A stretch of DNA of 64,000 nucleotides from Microtetraspora glauca (GTDB lineage Bacteria > Actinomycetota > Actinomycetes > Streptosporangiales > Streptosporangiaceae), in NCBI GenBank assembly GCA_001570385.1, contig BBYL01000010.1, positions 310,001-374,000 of the forward strand, in the 5' to 3' direction. Below, one piece after another: positions 9,026 to 17,635 of this stretch (position 1 is its first letter; each line of letters starts with the position of its first letter). Below the pieces are notes generated by a model that was given only the letters and a program-made list of their open reading frames with translations, was not told where the DNA came from and did no database searches. Position numbers and translations under genes: made by a program.

Positions 9026-9029
9026 GGGC

Positions 9030-10037
9030 CTACACGCCGTAACGCTCCGGCTTCGGGGTTCGCGACATCAGCAGCATCGCCGCCTCGTCCGGGGCCATCC
9101 CGTCGTGCACCACACCGACCACGACTTCGGTGATCGGCATCTCCACGTCGTGTTTCCTTGCCAGCTCGAGAACCGACTCGCACGATTTGACTCCCTCGGC
9201 GGTCTGCTTCGTCACGGCGACGACCTCGGCCAGGGTCATCCCGCGTCCCAGATTCTCACCGAAGGTGCGGTTCCGGGACAACGGGGAACTACAGGTCGCC
9301 ACCAGATCACCCATTCCGGCCAGACCCGCGAACGTGTGCTGATCGGCGCCGAGAGCCGCGCCGAGCCGGGCGATCTCCGCGAGGCCGCGGGTCATGAGCG
9401 TCGCCGCCACGTTGTCGCCCAATCCCATGCCGACGGCGACACCGACCGCGAGCGCGATGACGTTCTTCACCGCGCCGCCGAGTTCGACGCCCACGACGTC
9501 GGGATTGGTGTAGGTACGGAACCACGGCAGGTGGCAGGCGTCCTGGAGCCGCCGCGCCACCTCCTCGTCCGGGCAGGCCACCACGGCGGCCGCGGGCTGC
9601 CGCCGGGCCAGCTCCGGGACGAGGTTCGGGCCGGACACCACCGCCACCCGGTCCAGCGGAACGCCCGCGACCTCGCTGATGACCTCGCTCATCCGCTCGC
9701 AGGTGCCCCGCTCGACGCCCTTCATGAGACTGACCAGCACGGCGTCCCGCGGGATGTACGGCTTCCAGACGGCCAGGTTGTCGCGGAGCGTCTGGGCCGG
9801 CACCGCGAGGACCACGAAGTCGGCGCCCTCCATCGCCTCGGCCGGATCGGTCGTCGCGCGGAGGGTCTCGGGCAGCCGCAGTCCCGGGAGGTACTCGGGG
9901 TTCTCGTGCCTGTCGTTGATCGCGTCGACGACCGAGGCGCGTCTCCCCCACAGCGTCGTCTTGGTGCCCGCCTCCGCGAGGATCATCGCGAACGTGGTCC
10001 CCCACGAGCCAGTACCGAAAACGACAGCCCTGCTCAC
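9030..10037 (-). CDS. gpsA: NAD(P)-dependent glycerol-3-phosphate dehydrogenase
   Basis: GpsA reduces dihydroxyacetone phosphate to sn-glycerol 3-phosphate for phospholipid synthesis. The dinucleotide fold opens with VVFGTGSWGTTFA, and VSLMKGVE carries the substrate lysine. GAVKNVIALAVGVAVGMGLGDN is the conserved second-domain helix. The GTG at 10037 gives a 335-aa protein of standard length beginning MSRAVVFGTG. The longer open frame upstream adds 28 low-complexity residues and is not used. Directly upstream on the same strand is plsC, which consumes the product, so the pair forms a phospholipid-precursor unit. The next gene begins 5 nt after the stop. Confidence 0.95.
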   Translation of the reverse strand: MSRAVVFGTGSWGTTFAMILAEAGTKTTLWGRRASVVDAINDRHENPEYLPGLRLPETLRATTDPAEAMEGADFVVLAVPAQTLRDNLAVWKPYIPRDAVLVSLMKGVERGTCERMSEVISEVAGVPLDRVAVVSGPNLVPELARRQPAAAVVACPDEEVARRLQDACHLPWFRTYTNPDVVGVELGGAVKNVIALAVGVAVGMGLGDNVAATLMTRGLAEIARLGAALGADQHTFAGLAGMGDLVATCSSPLSRNRTFGENLGRGMTLAEVVAVTKQTAEGVKSCESVLELARKHDVEMPITEVVVGVVHDGMAPDEAAMLLMSRTPKPERYGV

Positions 10038-10174
10038 CGGTCGCTCACCACTCCTCGTCGTCCGACGGAACGGCCTCGTCTCTCGGCCGGCCGTTCCGCT
10101 CGCCGCGCCGGGCCCGCTCACCGCTCACCGGTAGCTCCCTGCTTCCCGCGCGTCGTCCCCTTCACCGTACGCGC

Positions 10175-10897
10175 TCATCCTGTGTGAGCCGTGTTTTTCG
10201 GGTCATACGGGGATTCGGGGGCCTTCTCATCACGGATCTCCGCGAGCTGGCCGGTGATGGCGGCCATGATGTCGGCGGTGGCCTCGCGCAACACGGTGCC
10301 CCGCATCGGCTGGCCCTCGAACCGGGACAGGTCGACCGGCGGCCCGGCCAGCACCTTGAACGTCTTGCGCGGGAACAGCCGCGGCTTCTTCTCGCCGTAC
10401 GGCAGGAGCTCGTGGGCGCCCCAGTGAGCGATCGGGATCACCGGCGCGCCGGTCGTCAGCGCCAGCCGGGCGACGCCCGTCTTGCCCGCCATCGGCCACA
10501 GCTCGGGGTCACGGGTGATCGTGCCCTCGGGGTAGAAGATGACGCACCCGCCGTCCCTGAGCCGCTGCTCGGCGATCTTCAGCGACTGGGTGGCCTCGGT
10601 GCTGCCCCGGTGCACCGGGATGGCGAGCAGCTTGGCGACGACGTGGCCGAGTACCGGCACCTTGAAGATCCCGGACTTGGCGAGGATCACCGGCCAGCGC
10701 CCGTTGTTGTAGAGGTAGTGGGAGAGCAGGACCGGGTCCGACCACGACATGTGGTTGGCCGCGATGATGACACCGCCCATGCGCGGGACGTACTCGCCTC
10801 CGCGCCAGGCGCGCCTGATCAGCAGGATCGACAACGGCTTCACGATCAGGACGGCCAGGGACTCCCAGAACCGGGAGGGACGGCCACGGCGCTTCAT
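10175..10897 (-). CDS. 1-acyl-sn-glycerol-3-phosphate acyltransferase (PlsC family)
   Basis: A 240-aa membrane-associated acyltransferase. The catalytic HX4D motif is NHMSWSD (His49, Asp54) and the glycerophosphate-binding motif is FYPEGT (Glu124-Thr126). A hydrophobic N-terminal helix (about residues 12-28) should anchor it at the cytoplasmic membrane. The ATG at 10897 has AGGAG 5 nt upstream. The gene precedes gpsA by 137 nt on the same strand, fitting phosphatidic-acid synthesis. The open frame continues far upstream into the divergent cofC region, but no domain is present there. Substrate chain length and whether this is the main PlsC cannot be told. Confidence 0.9.
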   Translation of the reverse strand: MKRRGRPSRFWESLAVLIVKPLSILLIRRAWRGGEYVPRMGGVIIAANHMSWSDPVLLSHYLYNNGRWPVILAKSGIFKVPVLGHVVAKLLAIPVHRGSTEATQSLKIAEQRLRDGGCVIFYPEGTITRDPELWPMAGKTGVARLALTTGAPVIPIAHWGAHELLPYGEKKPRLFPRKTFKVLAGPPVDLSRFEGQPMRGTVLREATADIMAAITGQLAEIRDEKAPESPYDPKNTAHTG

Positions 10898-11095
10898 CTC
10901 GACTCCTCGCGTGCCGGCCGGACGGGGAACCGCGAATCGCCGCGCCGGCTCGGCGTGCCCGGCTCGGCGGGTACCCGGGCGCGCGTCATCGCGCTTCGTT
11001 GTCCGCTCACTTGCTCCTCCACGTGCAGATCCGCCGCCCCCGGCGGCGTGGTGACCCCAAGTCTCCCGGTTGGCTCCCAGCACTGTCGAGGCGGG

Positions 11096-11764
11096 ATGCT
11101 TAACGTTATGCAGCTCACGCGATGGACCCTCGTGGTGCCGGTCAAGACCATCATCAGGGCGAAGACCCGTCTCGCGGGTGCGGCGGGGCCGTACCGCGCC
11201 GAGCTGGCGGTCGCCATCGCGTGCGACACGGTGTCCGCGGCGCTGAGCTGCCCGCGGGTCGGCCGCGTGATCGTCGTCACCGCGGACCCGGTGCCCGCGG
11301 AGCGGCTGGCCGCCCTGGGCGCCCATGTGGTGACCGACCCCGACAGGGGTCTCAACACCGCGCTCCGCTTCGGAGCCGCCGAGGCGGTACGGCTCGCGCC
11401 CGACGGGGCCGTCGGGGCGCTCCAGGCGGATCTGCCCGCGTTGCGCCCGGCGGAGCTGGACCTGGTCCTCGCCGCCGCCGCGGAGTTCGACCAGGCGTTC
11501 GTCCCCGACGCGGCGGACGTCGGCACCACCTTTTACGGCGTACGGCCCGGCGCGTCCTTCGAACCTCGTTTCGGCGGCGAGTCGAAGGCCAGGCACCTGT
11601 CGGGCGGCGCGAAGGAACTGACCCTGGACGGCATCGCGTCGGTCCGCAGGGACGTCGACACGGTCGAGGACCTGCGGGACGCGCTCGCCCTGGGCCTTCC
11701 CCCCACCACCCTGAGCGTGGTCGCGCGAATCCGGCCCCCGATCGCCCCCGGCCTCGTGGGATGA
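11096..11764 (+). CDS. cofC: 2-phospholactate/phosphoenolpyruvate guanylyltransferase (F420 biosynthesis)
   Basis: A 222-aa nucleotidyltransferase of the CofC/FbiD family: WTLVVPVKTIIRAKTRL at the start binds GTP, ALQADLPAL is the central Asp motif and FGGESKARHLSGGA is near the C-terminus. It activates phosphoenolpyruvate (the substrate in mycobacterial FbiD) or 2-phospholactate with GTP in coenzyme F420 synthesis. The ATG at 11096 has GAGG 4 nt upstream; an ATG at 11108 is an alternative. It is divergent from plsC across about 200 nt. A single F420 gene here implies that fbiA/fbiB/fbiC lie elsewhere, as usual in actinomycetes. Confidence 0.9.
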   Translation: MLNVMQLTRWTLVVPVKTIIRAKTRLAGAAGPYRAELAVAIACDTVSAALSCPRVGRVIVVTADPVPAERLAALGAHVVTDPDRGLNTALRFGAAEAVRLAPDGAVGALQADLPALRPAELDLVLAAAAEFDQAFVPDAADVGTTFYGVRPGASFEPRFGGESKARHLSGGAKELTLDGIASVRRDVDTVEDLRDALALGLPPTTLSVVARIRPPIAPGLVG

Positions 11765-11801
11765 AGCGGGCGGTCCGCCGTACGGCCGGGCCGGGAAACG
11801 G

Positions 11802-11842
11802 GCGTGGCCACATGATCGGTCAGAGCGATCATGTGGCCACGC
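11802..11842. terminator. bidirectional hairpin between cofC and the DHA2 exporter gene
   Basis: A perfect 17-bp inverted repeat (arms 11802-11818 and 11826-11842, inner sequence CCACATGATCG) has a 7-nt loop between two convergent genes. There is no T run on either side, so it would work as a U-poor actinobacterial terminator. Confidence 0.75.
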
Positions 11843-11878
11843 GGTCGAGCGGTGCGGTCGTGGGGCGCGCATCTCAGG

Positions 11879-13378
11879 TCAGGTGCTCGCGGACACGACC
11901 TCCTTGGGCGCGTCTCCCTCGGGAGCGTCCTCCTCGCGGGCGTACTTCGGCAGGAGGAAGGCGACGAGGAAGGTCAGCAGCAGCATGCCCGCCACGACCC
12001 ACAGCGTGATCTTCATGGCGTGCTCGAAGGTCGTGCCGGTGGGAACCGGGCCGAGCAGGTCGAAGAAGATCGTGCCGAGCAGGGCCACACCGAACGCGTT
12101 GCCGAGCTGCTGCACGGCCGTGAGCGTGCCGGAGGCCGATCCGGTCTCGTGCTGCTCGACACCGGCCAGCACGATGTCGAAGAACGGTCCCATGAGCAGG
12201 CCCATGCCGATGCCGGTGACGATCAGGGCGGGAGCGAGCTGCCACGGCGTGACCCCGATCCCGGCCATGTCGATCGTCAGATAGACACCGAGCGCGCCCA
12301 GGGCCATGATGAGCGCTCCACCGTGCAGGACCTTGCGGCCGAACCGCTTGACCGTCTGCATGATGCCCATGCCAAGGATCATGCCGACCGACCAGGGCAC
12401 CCCGGCGAGACCGGCCTTGATCGGCGAGTAGCCCAGGCCGATCTGCGTGTAGAGGTTGAAGACCAGCATGAATCCGGCCATGCCGGAGAAGAAGACGACC
12501 CCGGTCAGCAGGCCGCCGGTGAAGGCGCGCTTGCGGAACAGGCTCGGCACGATCAGCGGGTCGCCTCCTGCGCGGCTCTTGCGCGCCTCGAACCATCCGA
12601 AGAGCGCGAAGGTGACGACGGACGCGCCGATCATGATGAACGACCAGACCGGCCAGTCGCTCTCACGTCCCTGGACCAGCGGGAAGACGATCAGGACCGC
12701 CGCCAGCGACGCGATGACGACGCCGGGCAGGTCCAGCTTCAGCGCGTGCGGCGAGCGCGACTCGGGCAGGAAGCGCAGGGCGCCGAGAATCGCGGCCAGG
12801 CCGAACGGCAGGTTGATGATGAAGATCATGCGCCAGCCGGTGCCGAAGAAGTCCGCGTCGACCAGCCAGCCGGCCAGGATCGGGCCGCCGACCGATGCCA
12901 GGCCCATGACCGGGCCGAACAACACGAAGGCCGACTGCATCTCCTTGGGCGGGAACATCTCCTTGATCATCCCCAGGCCCTGCGGCAGCATGACGGCTCC
13001 GAACAGGCCCTGAACCACGCGGGCCGCGATCAGGGTCTCCGGCGACTGGGCGACGGCGCACAGCAGCGAGCCCACGACGAAGCCGGCCGCTCCGATGACG
13101 AACATCCTCTTGCGGCCGAAGATGTCGCCCAGACGGCCGCCGGTGAGCAGGCCGGTCGTCATGGCCAGCGTGTACGCGGCGCCGAGCCACTGCAGGGTGC
13201 TCGCGCTGCCGCCGATATCGGTCCGGATGGTCGGACCGGCGATGTTGGTGACCATCGCGTCGAGGAGGTCCATGACCTCCGCGGCGAGGATCACGAAGAG
13301 CGCGGCCCAGCGCCACCGGTATGGCGCCGGCTCGTCCGCGGGCGGCGTGGACGTCGCCACCTCGGCATGAGTGGACAT
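11879..13378 (-). CDS. DHA2-family (EmrB/QacA-type) MFS drug exporter
   Basis: A 499-aa membrane protein with about 14 hydrophobic segments. It starts YRWRWAALFVILAAEVMDLLD, with DLLDAMVTNIAGPTI forming the usual DHA2 motif D1 region (LDxTIVNVALP type). The motif A loop is GRLGDIFGRKRMF. This family exports drugs or metabolites in exchange for protons. GGAGG 4 nt before the ATG at 13378 supports the start. The divergent TetR gene and the shared, repeat-rich intergenic region argue for ligand-induced expression. The substrate is unknown. Confidence 0.9.
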   Translation of the reverse strand: MSTHAEVATSTPPADEPAPYRWRWAALFVILAAEVMDLLDAMVTNIAGPTIRTDIGGSASTLQWLGAAYTLAMTTGLLTGGRLGDIFGRKRMFVIGAAGFVVGSLLCAVAQSPETLIAARVVQGLFGAVMLPQGLGMIKEMFPPKEMQSAFVLFGPVMGLASVGGPILAGWLVDADFFGTGWRMIFIINLPFGLAAILGALRFLPESRSPHALKLDLPGVVIASLAAVLIVFPLVQGRESDWPVWSFIMIGASVVTFALFGWFEARKSRAGGDPLIVPSLFRKRAFTGGLLTGVVFFSGMAGFMLVFNLYTQIGLGYSPIKAGLAGVPWSVGMILGMGIMQTVKRFGRKVLHGGALIMALGALGVYLTIDMAGIGVTPWQLAPALIVTGIGMGLLMGPFFDIVLAGVEQHETGSASGTLTAVQQLGNAFGVALLGTIFFDLLGPVPTGTTFEHAMKITLWVVAGMLLLTFLVAFLLPKYAREEDAPEGDAPKEVVSAST

Positions 13379-13402
13379 CGATCCTCCAATGAGGGGGTTT
13401 GA

Positions 13403-13433
13403 GAACAGTGTTCATCTGAGTGGATCACTGTTC
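13403..13433. promoter_or_regulatory. probable TetR operator between the exporter and tetR genes
   Basis: An inverted repeat GAACAGTG (13403-13410) / CACTGTTC (13426-13433) lies 25 nt upstream of the exporter ATG. The same region carries a direct repeat GTTCACTAG (13448-13456 and 13545-13553) and two copies of AAGATATATC around 13473-13510. This is consistent with dual control of both divergent genes. Confidence 0.6.
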
Positions 13434-13573
13434 TATCATTGAATGGTGTTCACTAGGAATGTGCGATGTTCTCAAGATATATCGCCTTTGCCTGATGTAC
13501 AAGATATATCTCGTTGGCGATCGTCGTTCGTTCCGCTGAGCGGCGTTCACTAGCATGTGCTCGGGAGGCCCCG

Positions 13574-14305
13574 ATGACTCAGCCGGACATGCCGACGCCG
13601 CCGTGGGAGCGAACGCGGAGGCGAGCCGCTCCATCTCGCGTCCCCCTCACGCGGGGGCGCATCGTCGACGCGGCCTTTGTCGTGCTCGACCGCGAGGGGT
13701 TCGACCGGCTGAGCATGCGCCGGGTCGCCGCCGAGCTCGGCGTCGCGGTCTCGGCCCTCTACGCGCACGTGGACAACAAGGACGAACTGTTCGAGCTCAT
13801 GTACGAGCGGCTCTTCGACGGCTTCGACCTGCCGGAACCCGATCCCGAACGCTGGCAGGAGCAGGTCAAGGGCTTCGCGCGCGAGAGCCGCGCCCGTCTG
13901 CTGGCGCACCGCGACATGGCCCGGATCTCCATGGGGCAGATGCCGTTCGGTCCCGAACTGCTGCCGTACGTGGAGAAGATGCTCGCGCTGCTGCGCGTGG
14001 GCGGGCTGCCCGACCACGTCGCGGCGATCGCCGGCGACCTGCTCTCGACGTACGTCGACGGCTTCGTCGCCGAGGAGGGCGCCTGGAAGGAGCGATCTCA
14101 GGGCGAGGGCGTCAGGTCGTGGGACGAGATGCGCGATGAGATCAAGGAATACTTCGCGTCGCTCCCGCCCGACCGGTTCCCCAACATGGTCGCCATCGCC
14201 GACCTCATGGTGGACGAGTCCAACGACTACCGCTTCGAGCTCGGCCTCGACATCATCGTGCGCGGCCTCGCGTCGTACGTCGAGCCGCGTCCCGGCGAGA
14301 GCTGA
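13574..14305 (+). CDS. TetR/AcrR-family transcriptional regulator
   Basis: A 243-aa regulator. After a polar N-terminal arm, the helix-turn-helix runs from RGRIVDAAFVVLDREGFDRLSMRRVAAELGV... through VSALYAHVDNKDELF, the standard TetR DNA-binding domain (about residues 25-75). The C-terminal part resembles the tetracycline-repressor-type ligand domain. ATG 13574 has GGGAGG 5 nt upstream. An earlier in-frame codon at 13514 would extend into the operator region and is unlikely. It is divergent from the DHA2 exporter, which it most likely represses. Confidence 0.9.
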   Translation: MTQPDMPTPPWERTRRRAAPSRVPLTRGRIVDAAFVVLDREGFDRLSMRRVAAELGVAVSALYAHVDNKDELFELMYERLFDGFDLPEPDPERWQEQVKGFARESRARLLAHRDMARISMGQMPFGPELLPYVEKMLALLRVGGLPDHVAAIAGDLLSTYVDGFVAEEGAWKERSQGEGVRSWDEMRDEIKEYFASLPPDRFPNMVAIADLMVDESNDYRFELGLDIIVRGLASYVEPRPGES

Positions 14306-14349
14306 CTCAGTGCCACCACCGCCCGGAGGCGGCCGAGTACGCTGATCAG

Positions 14350-14550
14350 GTGCAGGCCACGGTGAAGACCTTCGACGACGCGACCCGCTCCGGGTCGGTG
14401 TTCCTGGACGACGGCGCGGAGCTCGCCTTCGACGCCGACGCCTTCGACGCGGGCCCGCTGCGGCTGCTGCGCACCGGCCAGCGGGTGAACATCGTGGTCG
14501 ACGGCGGCCGCATCACCTACGTGACCCTCTCCACGTTCCCACTGCCGTAG
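14350..14550 (+). CDS. small cold-shock-like (OB-fold) hypothetical protein
   Basis: A 66-aa protein starting VQATVKTFDDATRSGSVFLD, read from a GTG. The pattern of a beta strand with KTFD...SGSVFLDDGAELAFDADAFD recalls the beta strands of a cold-shock OB fold, but the RNP1/RNP2 aromatic motifs (KGFGF/VFVH) are absent. Nucleic-acid binding is therefore not assured. Related small proteins are common in actinomycetes. There is no ribosome site: a TACGCT element lies exactly 6 nt before the GTG, suggesting a leaderless transcript. It follows tetR by 44 nt. Confidence 0.7.
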   Translation: MQATVKTFDDATRSGSVFLDDGAELAFDADAFDAGPLRLLRTGQRVNIVVDGGRITYVTLSTFPLP

Positions 14551-14922
14551 GGCGGCGCTTGTCGCCTCGCCCTGCTCATGGCCTCGCTCCGCTCGGCGAG
14601 GCGCCCTTGAGACGCTCGTGCCCTTCTCGCGCGGGGTCGCTCGTCCTGACTTGGCTCACGCTTCGAGATCATGACTGCGTGCGGGGCGCCGACCTGGGGA
14701 TGCGCTGCCGGGAACGGCGAAATGTGCGCACCGAACAGGTGGCCCGTGTAGGCCGTCTCCGTGTACGTGCGTGTCCGGACGGCCCGGCATAGCCGCCTGC
14801 GCGGTCGGGTTCCACGGATGTCCACGGATGGACCGGCAGGTGTCTGTCCGCCCCTCCCGATCTCGTCATCACCATGCCAGGCACGACCGCGACCTGGACG
14901 ATCATGAGATGAGGAGGACGAG
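14551..14922. other. 372-nt intergenic region without a recognisable gene
   Basis: It contains a 7-bp hairpin (GCCTCGC at 14581-14587 with GCGAGGC at 14596-14602) that could end the small upstream gene. A tandem repeat of TCCACGGATG at 14811-14830 is also present. The promoter of the RibD_C/DGPF/sigma cassette should lie in its right half, but I could not identify it with confidence. Confidence 0.5.
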
Positions 14923-15504
14923 GTGGGCACGATCAGCGTCTTCGAGAGCGTCTGTGTGGACGGCGTCATGCAGGGGCCCGGCCGGGCGGACGAGGACACC
15001 AGGGGCGGATTCCTTCACGGCGGTTGGGGCATCGGGTACACCGACGAGGTGATCGGGAAGTTCGTCGGGTCGGGGATGGGCAGAGCCACAGCAATGCTCT
15101 TCGGGCGTCGGACGTACGACGACCTATTGGGTCACTGGACAACGGTGACCGGCCCCAACCCGTTCACCGAGGTGCTGGTGAACTCGCGCAAGTACGTCGC
15201 CTCACGCGAGGCGGGCAACGAACTCGCCTACCCCGACTCCACGCTGCTGGTGGGGGAAGCGGCCGACACCGTCGCACGGCTGAAGGACGAGGTCGACGGC
15301 GTGATCAGGGTGATCGGCAGCGGTGAGCTGGTGCGCTCACTCCATGCGGCGGGCCTGATCGAGGAGTACGTCCTGCTGATCCACCCGATCGTGCTCGGTT
15401 CGGGCACGCGGCTGTTTGGCGAGGGAGAACGCACCGACCTGACGCTCCAGGAGGCGATCATCGCCACGACCGGTGTGGTGATCGCACGCTATCGGGTCAA
15501 GTGA
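14923..15504 (+). CDS. RibD C-terminal/dihydrofolate-reductase-like oxidoreductase
   Basis: A 193-aa protein of the RibD_C family, widely encoded near regulatory genes in actinomycetes. Seen: MGTISVFESVCVDGVMQGPG at the N-terminus, AMLFGRRTYDDLLGHW, the NADPH-binding segment VIRVIGSGELVRSLHAAGL and IHPIVLGSGTRLFGEG. These proteins bind NADPH but usually have no known substrate. GTG 14923 is preceded by GAGGAGG with 5-nt spacing. The following DGPF gene starts 17 nt after the stop and the sigma factor gene overlaps that one, so the three genes form one operon. Confidence 0.88.
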   Translation: MGTISVFESVCVDGVMQGPGRADEDTRGGFLHGGWGIGYTDEVIGKFVGSGMGRATAMLFGRRTYDDLLGHWTTVTGPNPFTEVLVNSRKYVASREAGNELAYPDSTLLVGEAADTVARLKDEVDGVIRVIGSGELVRSLHAAGLIEEYVLLIHPIVLGSGTRLFGEGERTDLTLQEAIIATTGVVIARYRVK

Positions 15505-15521
15505 CGAGGAAGGATCGGGAC

Positions 15522-15899
15522 ATGCGGTACATGCTGTTGTTCCATTACGGCGAGGCGAGCGAGGAGTCGATCGGAGCCGAGGCGATGGCCGCAGGGCTGC
15601 GAGCCATGGCCAGTTACGCCGCGACGCTGGAGCAGGCCGGGATTCTGGTGAGCGGCCAGGTGTTGCAGCCGTCGGCCAGCTCGACCACACTCACACTGGT
15701 CGACGGGGAGCCGCGCATCCAGGACGGGCCGTTCGCCGACACCAAGGAGCAGCTCGGGGGCGTGATCGTCATCGACGTGCCGGATCTGGACGCCGCCCTG
15801 GAGTGGGCCCGGCAGGCGCCGCCGCTGGCGTGGGGCACCGTCGAGGTCCGGCCCGGTGCCGTGCACATCGAGGCCGGGACATGGGTTCCATCATCGTGA
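15522..15899 (+). CDS. YCII-related DGPF-domain protein
   Basis: A 125-aa ferredoxin-like-fold protein with the signature motif QDGPFADTKEQLGG followed by DLDAALEWARQAP. Proteins of this kind are encoded next to ECF42-type sigma factors, and their biochemical role is unknown. ATG 15522 has GAAGGA 8 nt upstream and starts MRYMLLFHYGE, the family norm. An in-frame GTG at 15501 overlapping the previous stop is less likely. The last 19 nt overlap the sigma factor gene, implying translational coupling. Confidence 0.88.
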   Translation: MRYMLLFHYGEASEESIGAEAMAAGLRAMASYAATLEQAGILVSGQVLQPSASSTTLTLVDGEPRIQDGPFADTKEQLGGVIVIDVPDLDAALEWARQAPPLAWGTVEVRPGAVHIEAGTWVPSS

Positions 15900-17122
15900 C
15901 CGGCGAGACGGCCGCGCACGTCGCCGAGCGCACGGCACGTGCGTCCCACGGTCGGCTGGTCGCCCTGCTGGCCGCTCCGACCGGCGACCTCGAACTCGCC
16001 GAAGACACCCTGGCGCAGGCCTTCGAGCAGGCTCTGACCACGTGGCCGCGCGACGGCGTACCGGACAACCCCGAGGGCTGGCTGTTCACGGTCGCACGCA
16101 ACCGTCAGCGGGATCTGTGGAAGTCCGCCGCCCACCGCCGCAACCAGCCGCTGGAGGCGGCCACCGACATCGCTGCCGACGCCGTCTCGCCGCTGAACCA
16201 TCTCGATCCGGACCAGATCCCCGACCCCCGGCTGGCCCTGCTGTTCGTCTGCGCGCACCCGGCCATCGCCGCGGGCGTCCGTACCCCGCTGATGCTCCAG
16301 GCCGTGCTCGGGTTCGACTCCACCCAGATCGCGCGGGCCTTCGCCCTACCCGCCGGGGCGATGTCGCAACGCCTGGTGCGGGCCAAGCGCCGGATCCGGG
16401 ACGCCAAGATCCCCTTCGTCGTTCCCGGGCGGCAGGCCATGCCCCAGCGGCTGCCACCGGTGCTCGAGGCGGTGTACGGATGCTACGCGCTGACCTTTCC
16501 GGAGCGGGGCGACGAAGCGTCACTCGCGGGCGAGGCCCGGTACCTGGCCGTCACCACGGCGACGCTGCTCGGCGACGAGCCCGAGGCGTGGGCGCTCGCG
16601 GCGCTGCTCACCCTTGCCTCGGCACGCGCCACGACTCCCGGCGATCGCTATCTACCGCTGCAGGACCAGGCCCCGGACGATTGGGACCACCGCCTCATCG
16701 CCGAGGGCGAAGCCTATCTCCGGCGCGCCGAACGGCCCGGCCAGGCGCCTGGGCGCTTCCAGCTCGAGGCGGCGATCCAGGCGGTCCACTGCGATCGGGC
16801 CCGCAGCGGTGCCACCGACTGGAACGCACTGCGCACCCTCTACACGGCTCTGGTCGCGATCGCGCCGAGTCTGGGCAGCCGGGTCGCCCACGCCGCCGTC
16901 GTCGGCCGAACCCAGTCACCACAGACGGGGCTGTCGCTGCTGGAGGCATTGCCCGTCGAGCGGGAGCGGTTCCAGCCCTATCACGCGGCACGCGGCGATC
17001 TACTCGCCCAGCTCGACCGACACCAGGACGCGGTCGCGGCCTACGCCCAAGCGGCCACGCTCAGTGCGGATCCCGCTCTCCGGGCCTTTCTCGAGCGGCG
17101 GACCAAGGAAGTATCGCGATGA
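15881..17122 (+). CDS. ECF42-like RNA polymerase sigma factor with a long C-terminal extension
   Basis: A 413-aa protein. The first 180 residues are sigma region 2 (LAEDTLAQAFEQALTTW, GWLFTVARNRQRDLW) and region 4 (LMLQAVLGFDSTQIARAFAL, QRLVRAKRRIRDAKI). The remaining 230 residues form the helical, TPR-containing extension (GYDALTFPERGDE-like segment, LRTLYTALVAIAPS) of ECF42 sigma factors, formerly annotated as DUF6596. These lack a classical anti-sigma factor, and the extension controls activity. No anti-sigma gene is seen nearby. The start overlaps the DGPF gene by 19 nt. Targets probably include its own operon. Confidence 0.85.
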   Translation: MGSIIVTGETAAHVAERTARASHGRLVALLAAPTGDLELAEDTLAQAFEQALTTWPRDGVPDNPEGWLFTVARNRQRDLWKSAAHRRNQPLEAATDIAADAVSPLNHLDPDQIPDPRLALLFVCAHPAIAAGVRTPLMLQAVLGFDSTQIARAFALPAGAMSQRLVRAKRRIRDAKIPFVVPGRQAMPQRLPPVLEAVYGCYALTFPERGDEASLAGEARYLAVTTATLLGDEPEAWALAALLTLASARATTPGDRYLPLQDQAPDDWDHRLIAEGEAYLRRAERPGQAPGRFQLEAAIQAVHCDRARSGATDWNALRTLYTALVAIAPSLGSRVAHAAVVGRTQSPQTGLSLLEALPVERERFQPYHAARGDLLAQLDRHQDAVAAYAQAATLSADPALRAFLERRTKEVSR

Positions 17123-17205
17123 CCGACATTTCCTGCCGATCACGAACCCGGCAGGCGGGTCTGGACTCGACCAGCCTTGAGGCGGCTCGTGCCCCTTTGC
17201 GCTTG

Positions 17206-17235
17206 ATTGCCGCGCCTCCGGCACGGCGGGCCCGG
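17206..17235 (+). repeat. dispersed palindromic repeat, copy A
   Basis: A 30-nt segment beginning ATTGCCGCGCCTCCGG matches the minus strand of 43343-43372 at 27 of 30 positions. It contains an internal near-palindrome CCGCGCC/GGCACGG and lies intergenically, just before the HU terminator. Confidence 0.65.
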
Positions 17236-17274
17236 AAAAGCAGGACGGCGCCCGGATGATCCGGACGCCGTCCT
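17236..17274 (-). terminator. intrinsic terminator after the HU gene
   Basis: A stem of 14 bp with one mismatch (AGGACGGCG outer arm at 17242-17250, complement ending 17274) and a 5-nt loop. On the minus strand it is followed by CTTTT. It lies 16 nt beyond the HU stop. Confidence 0.8.
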
Positions 17275-17289
17275 CGGCCGAGACCGCCG

Positions 17290-17586
17290 CTACTTCTTGG
17301 AAGACTTCTTGCCGCCGGCGTTGACGAGCTCCTTGAAGTCGTTTCCGGGGCGGAACTTGGGCCCCCAGCTCTCCTCAACCTTGATCGGCGCGCCGGTCGA
17401 AGGGTTCCGAGCCGTGCGGGCAGGCTTGTGGACCATCTCAAAGGCGCCGAACCCGGTGATAGAGACCTTGTCCCCACTCGCGACGGCATGCTGGATGGCG
17501 TCGAGAATCGCATTGACCGCCTCGGTGGCCGTCTTCTTGTCACCGACGCGGTCCGTGATCGCGTCGACGAGTTCCTTCTTGTTCAT
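17290..17586 (-). CDS. HU-family DNA-binding protein
   Basis: A 98-aa nucleoid protein starting MNKKELVDAITDRVGDKKTA, with VSITGFGAFEM and the DNA-wrapping arm containing RTARNPSTGAPIKV. The tail GGKKSSKK is a short basic extension, far shorter than that of the Lys/Ala-rich HupS proteins, so this is the HupA-like form. GGGGGAGG lies 5 nt before the ATG. It follows leuCD on the same strand, a conserved actinobacterial order, but with its own terminator. High constitutive expression is expected. Confidence 0.95.
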   Translation of the reverse strand: MNKKELVDAITDRVGDKKTATEAVNAILDAIQHAVASGDKVSITGFGAFEMVHKPARTARNPSTGAPIKVEESWGPKFRPGNDFKELVNAGGKKSSKK

Positions 17587-17635
17587 TGGTTCCTCCCCCT
17601 TACGCGCTTGAAATTAGGGGACGCGTGCATGGGAC

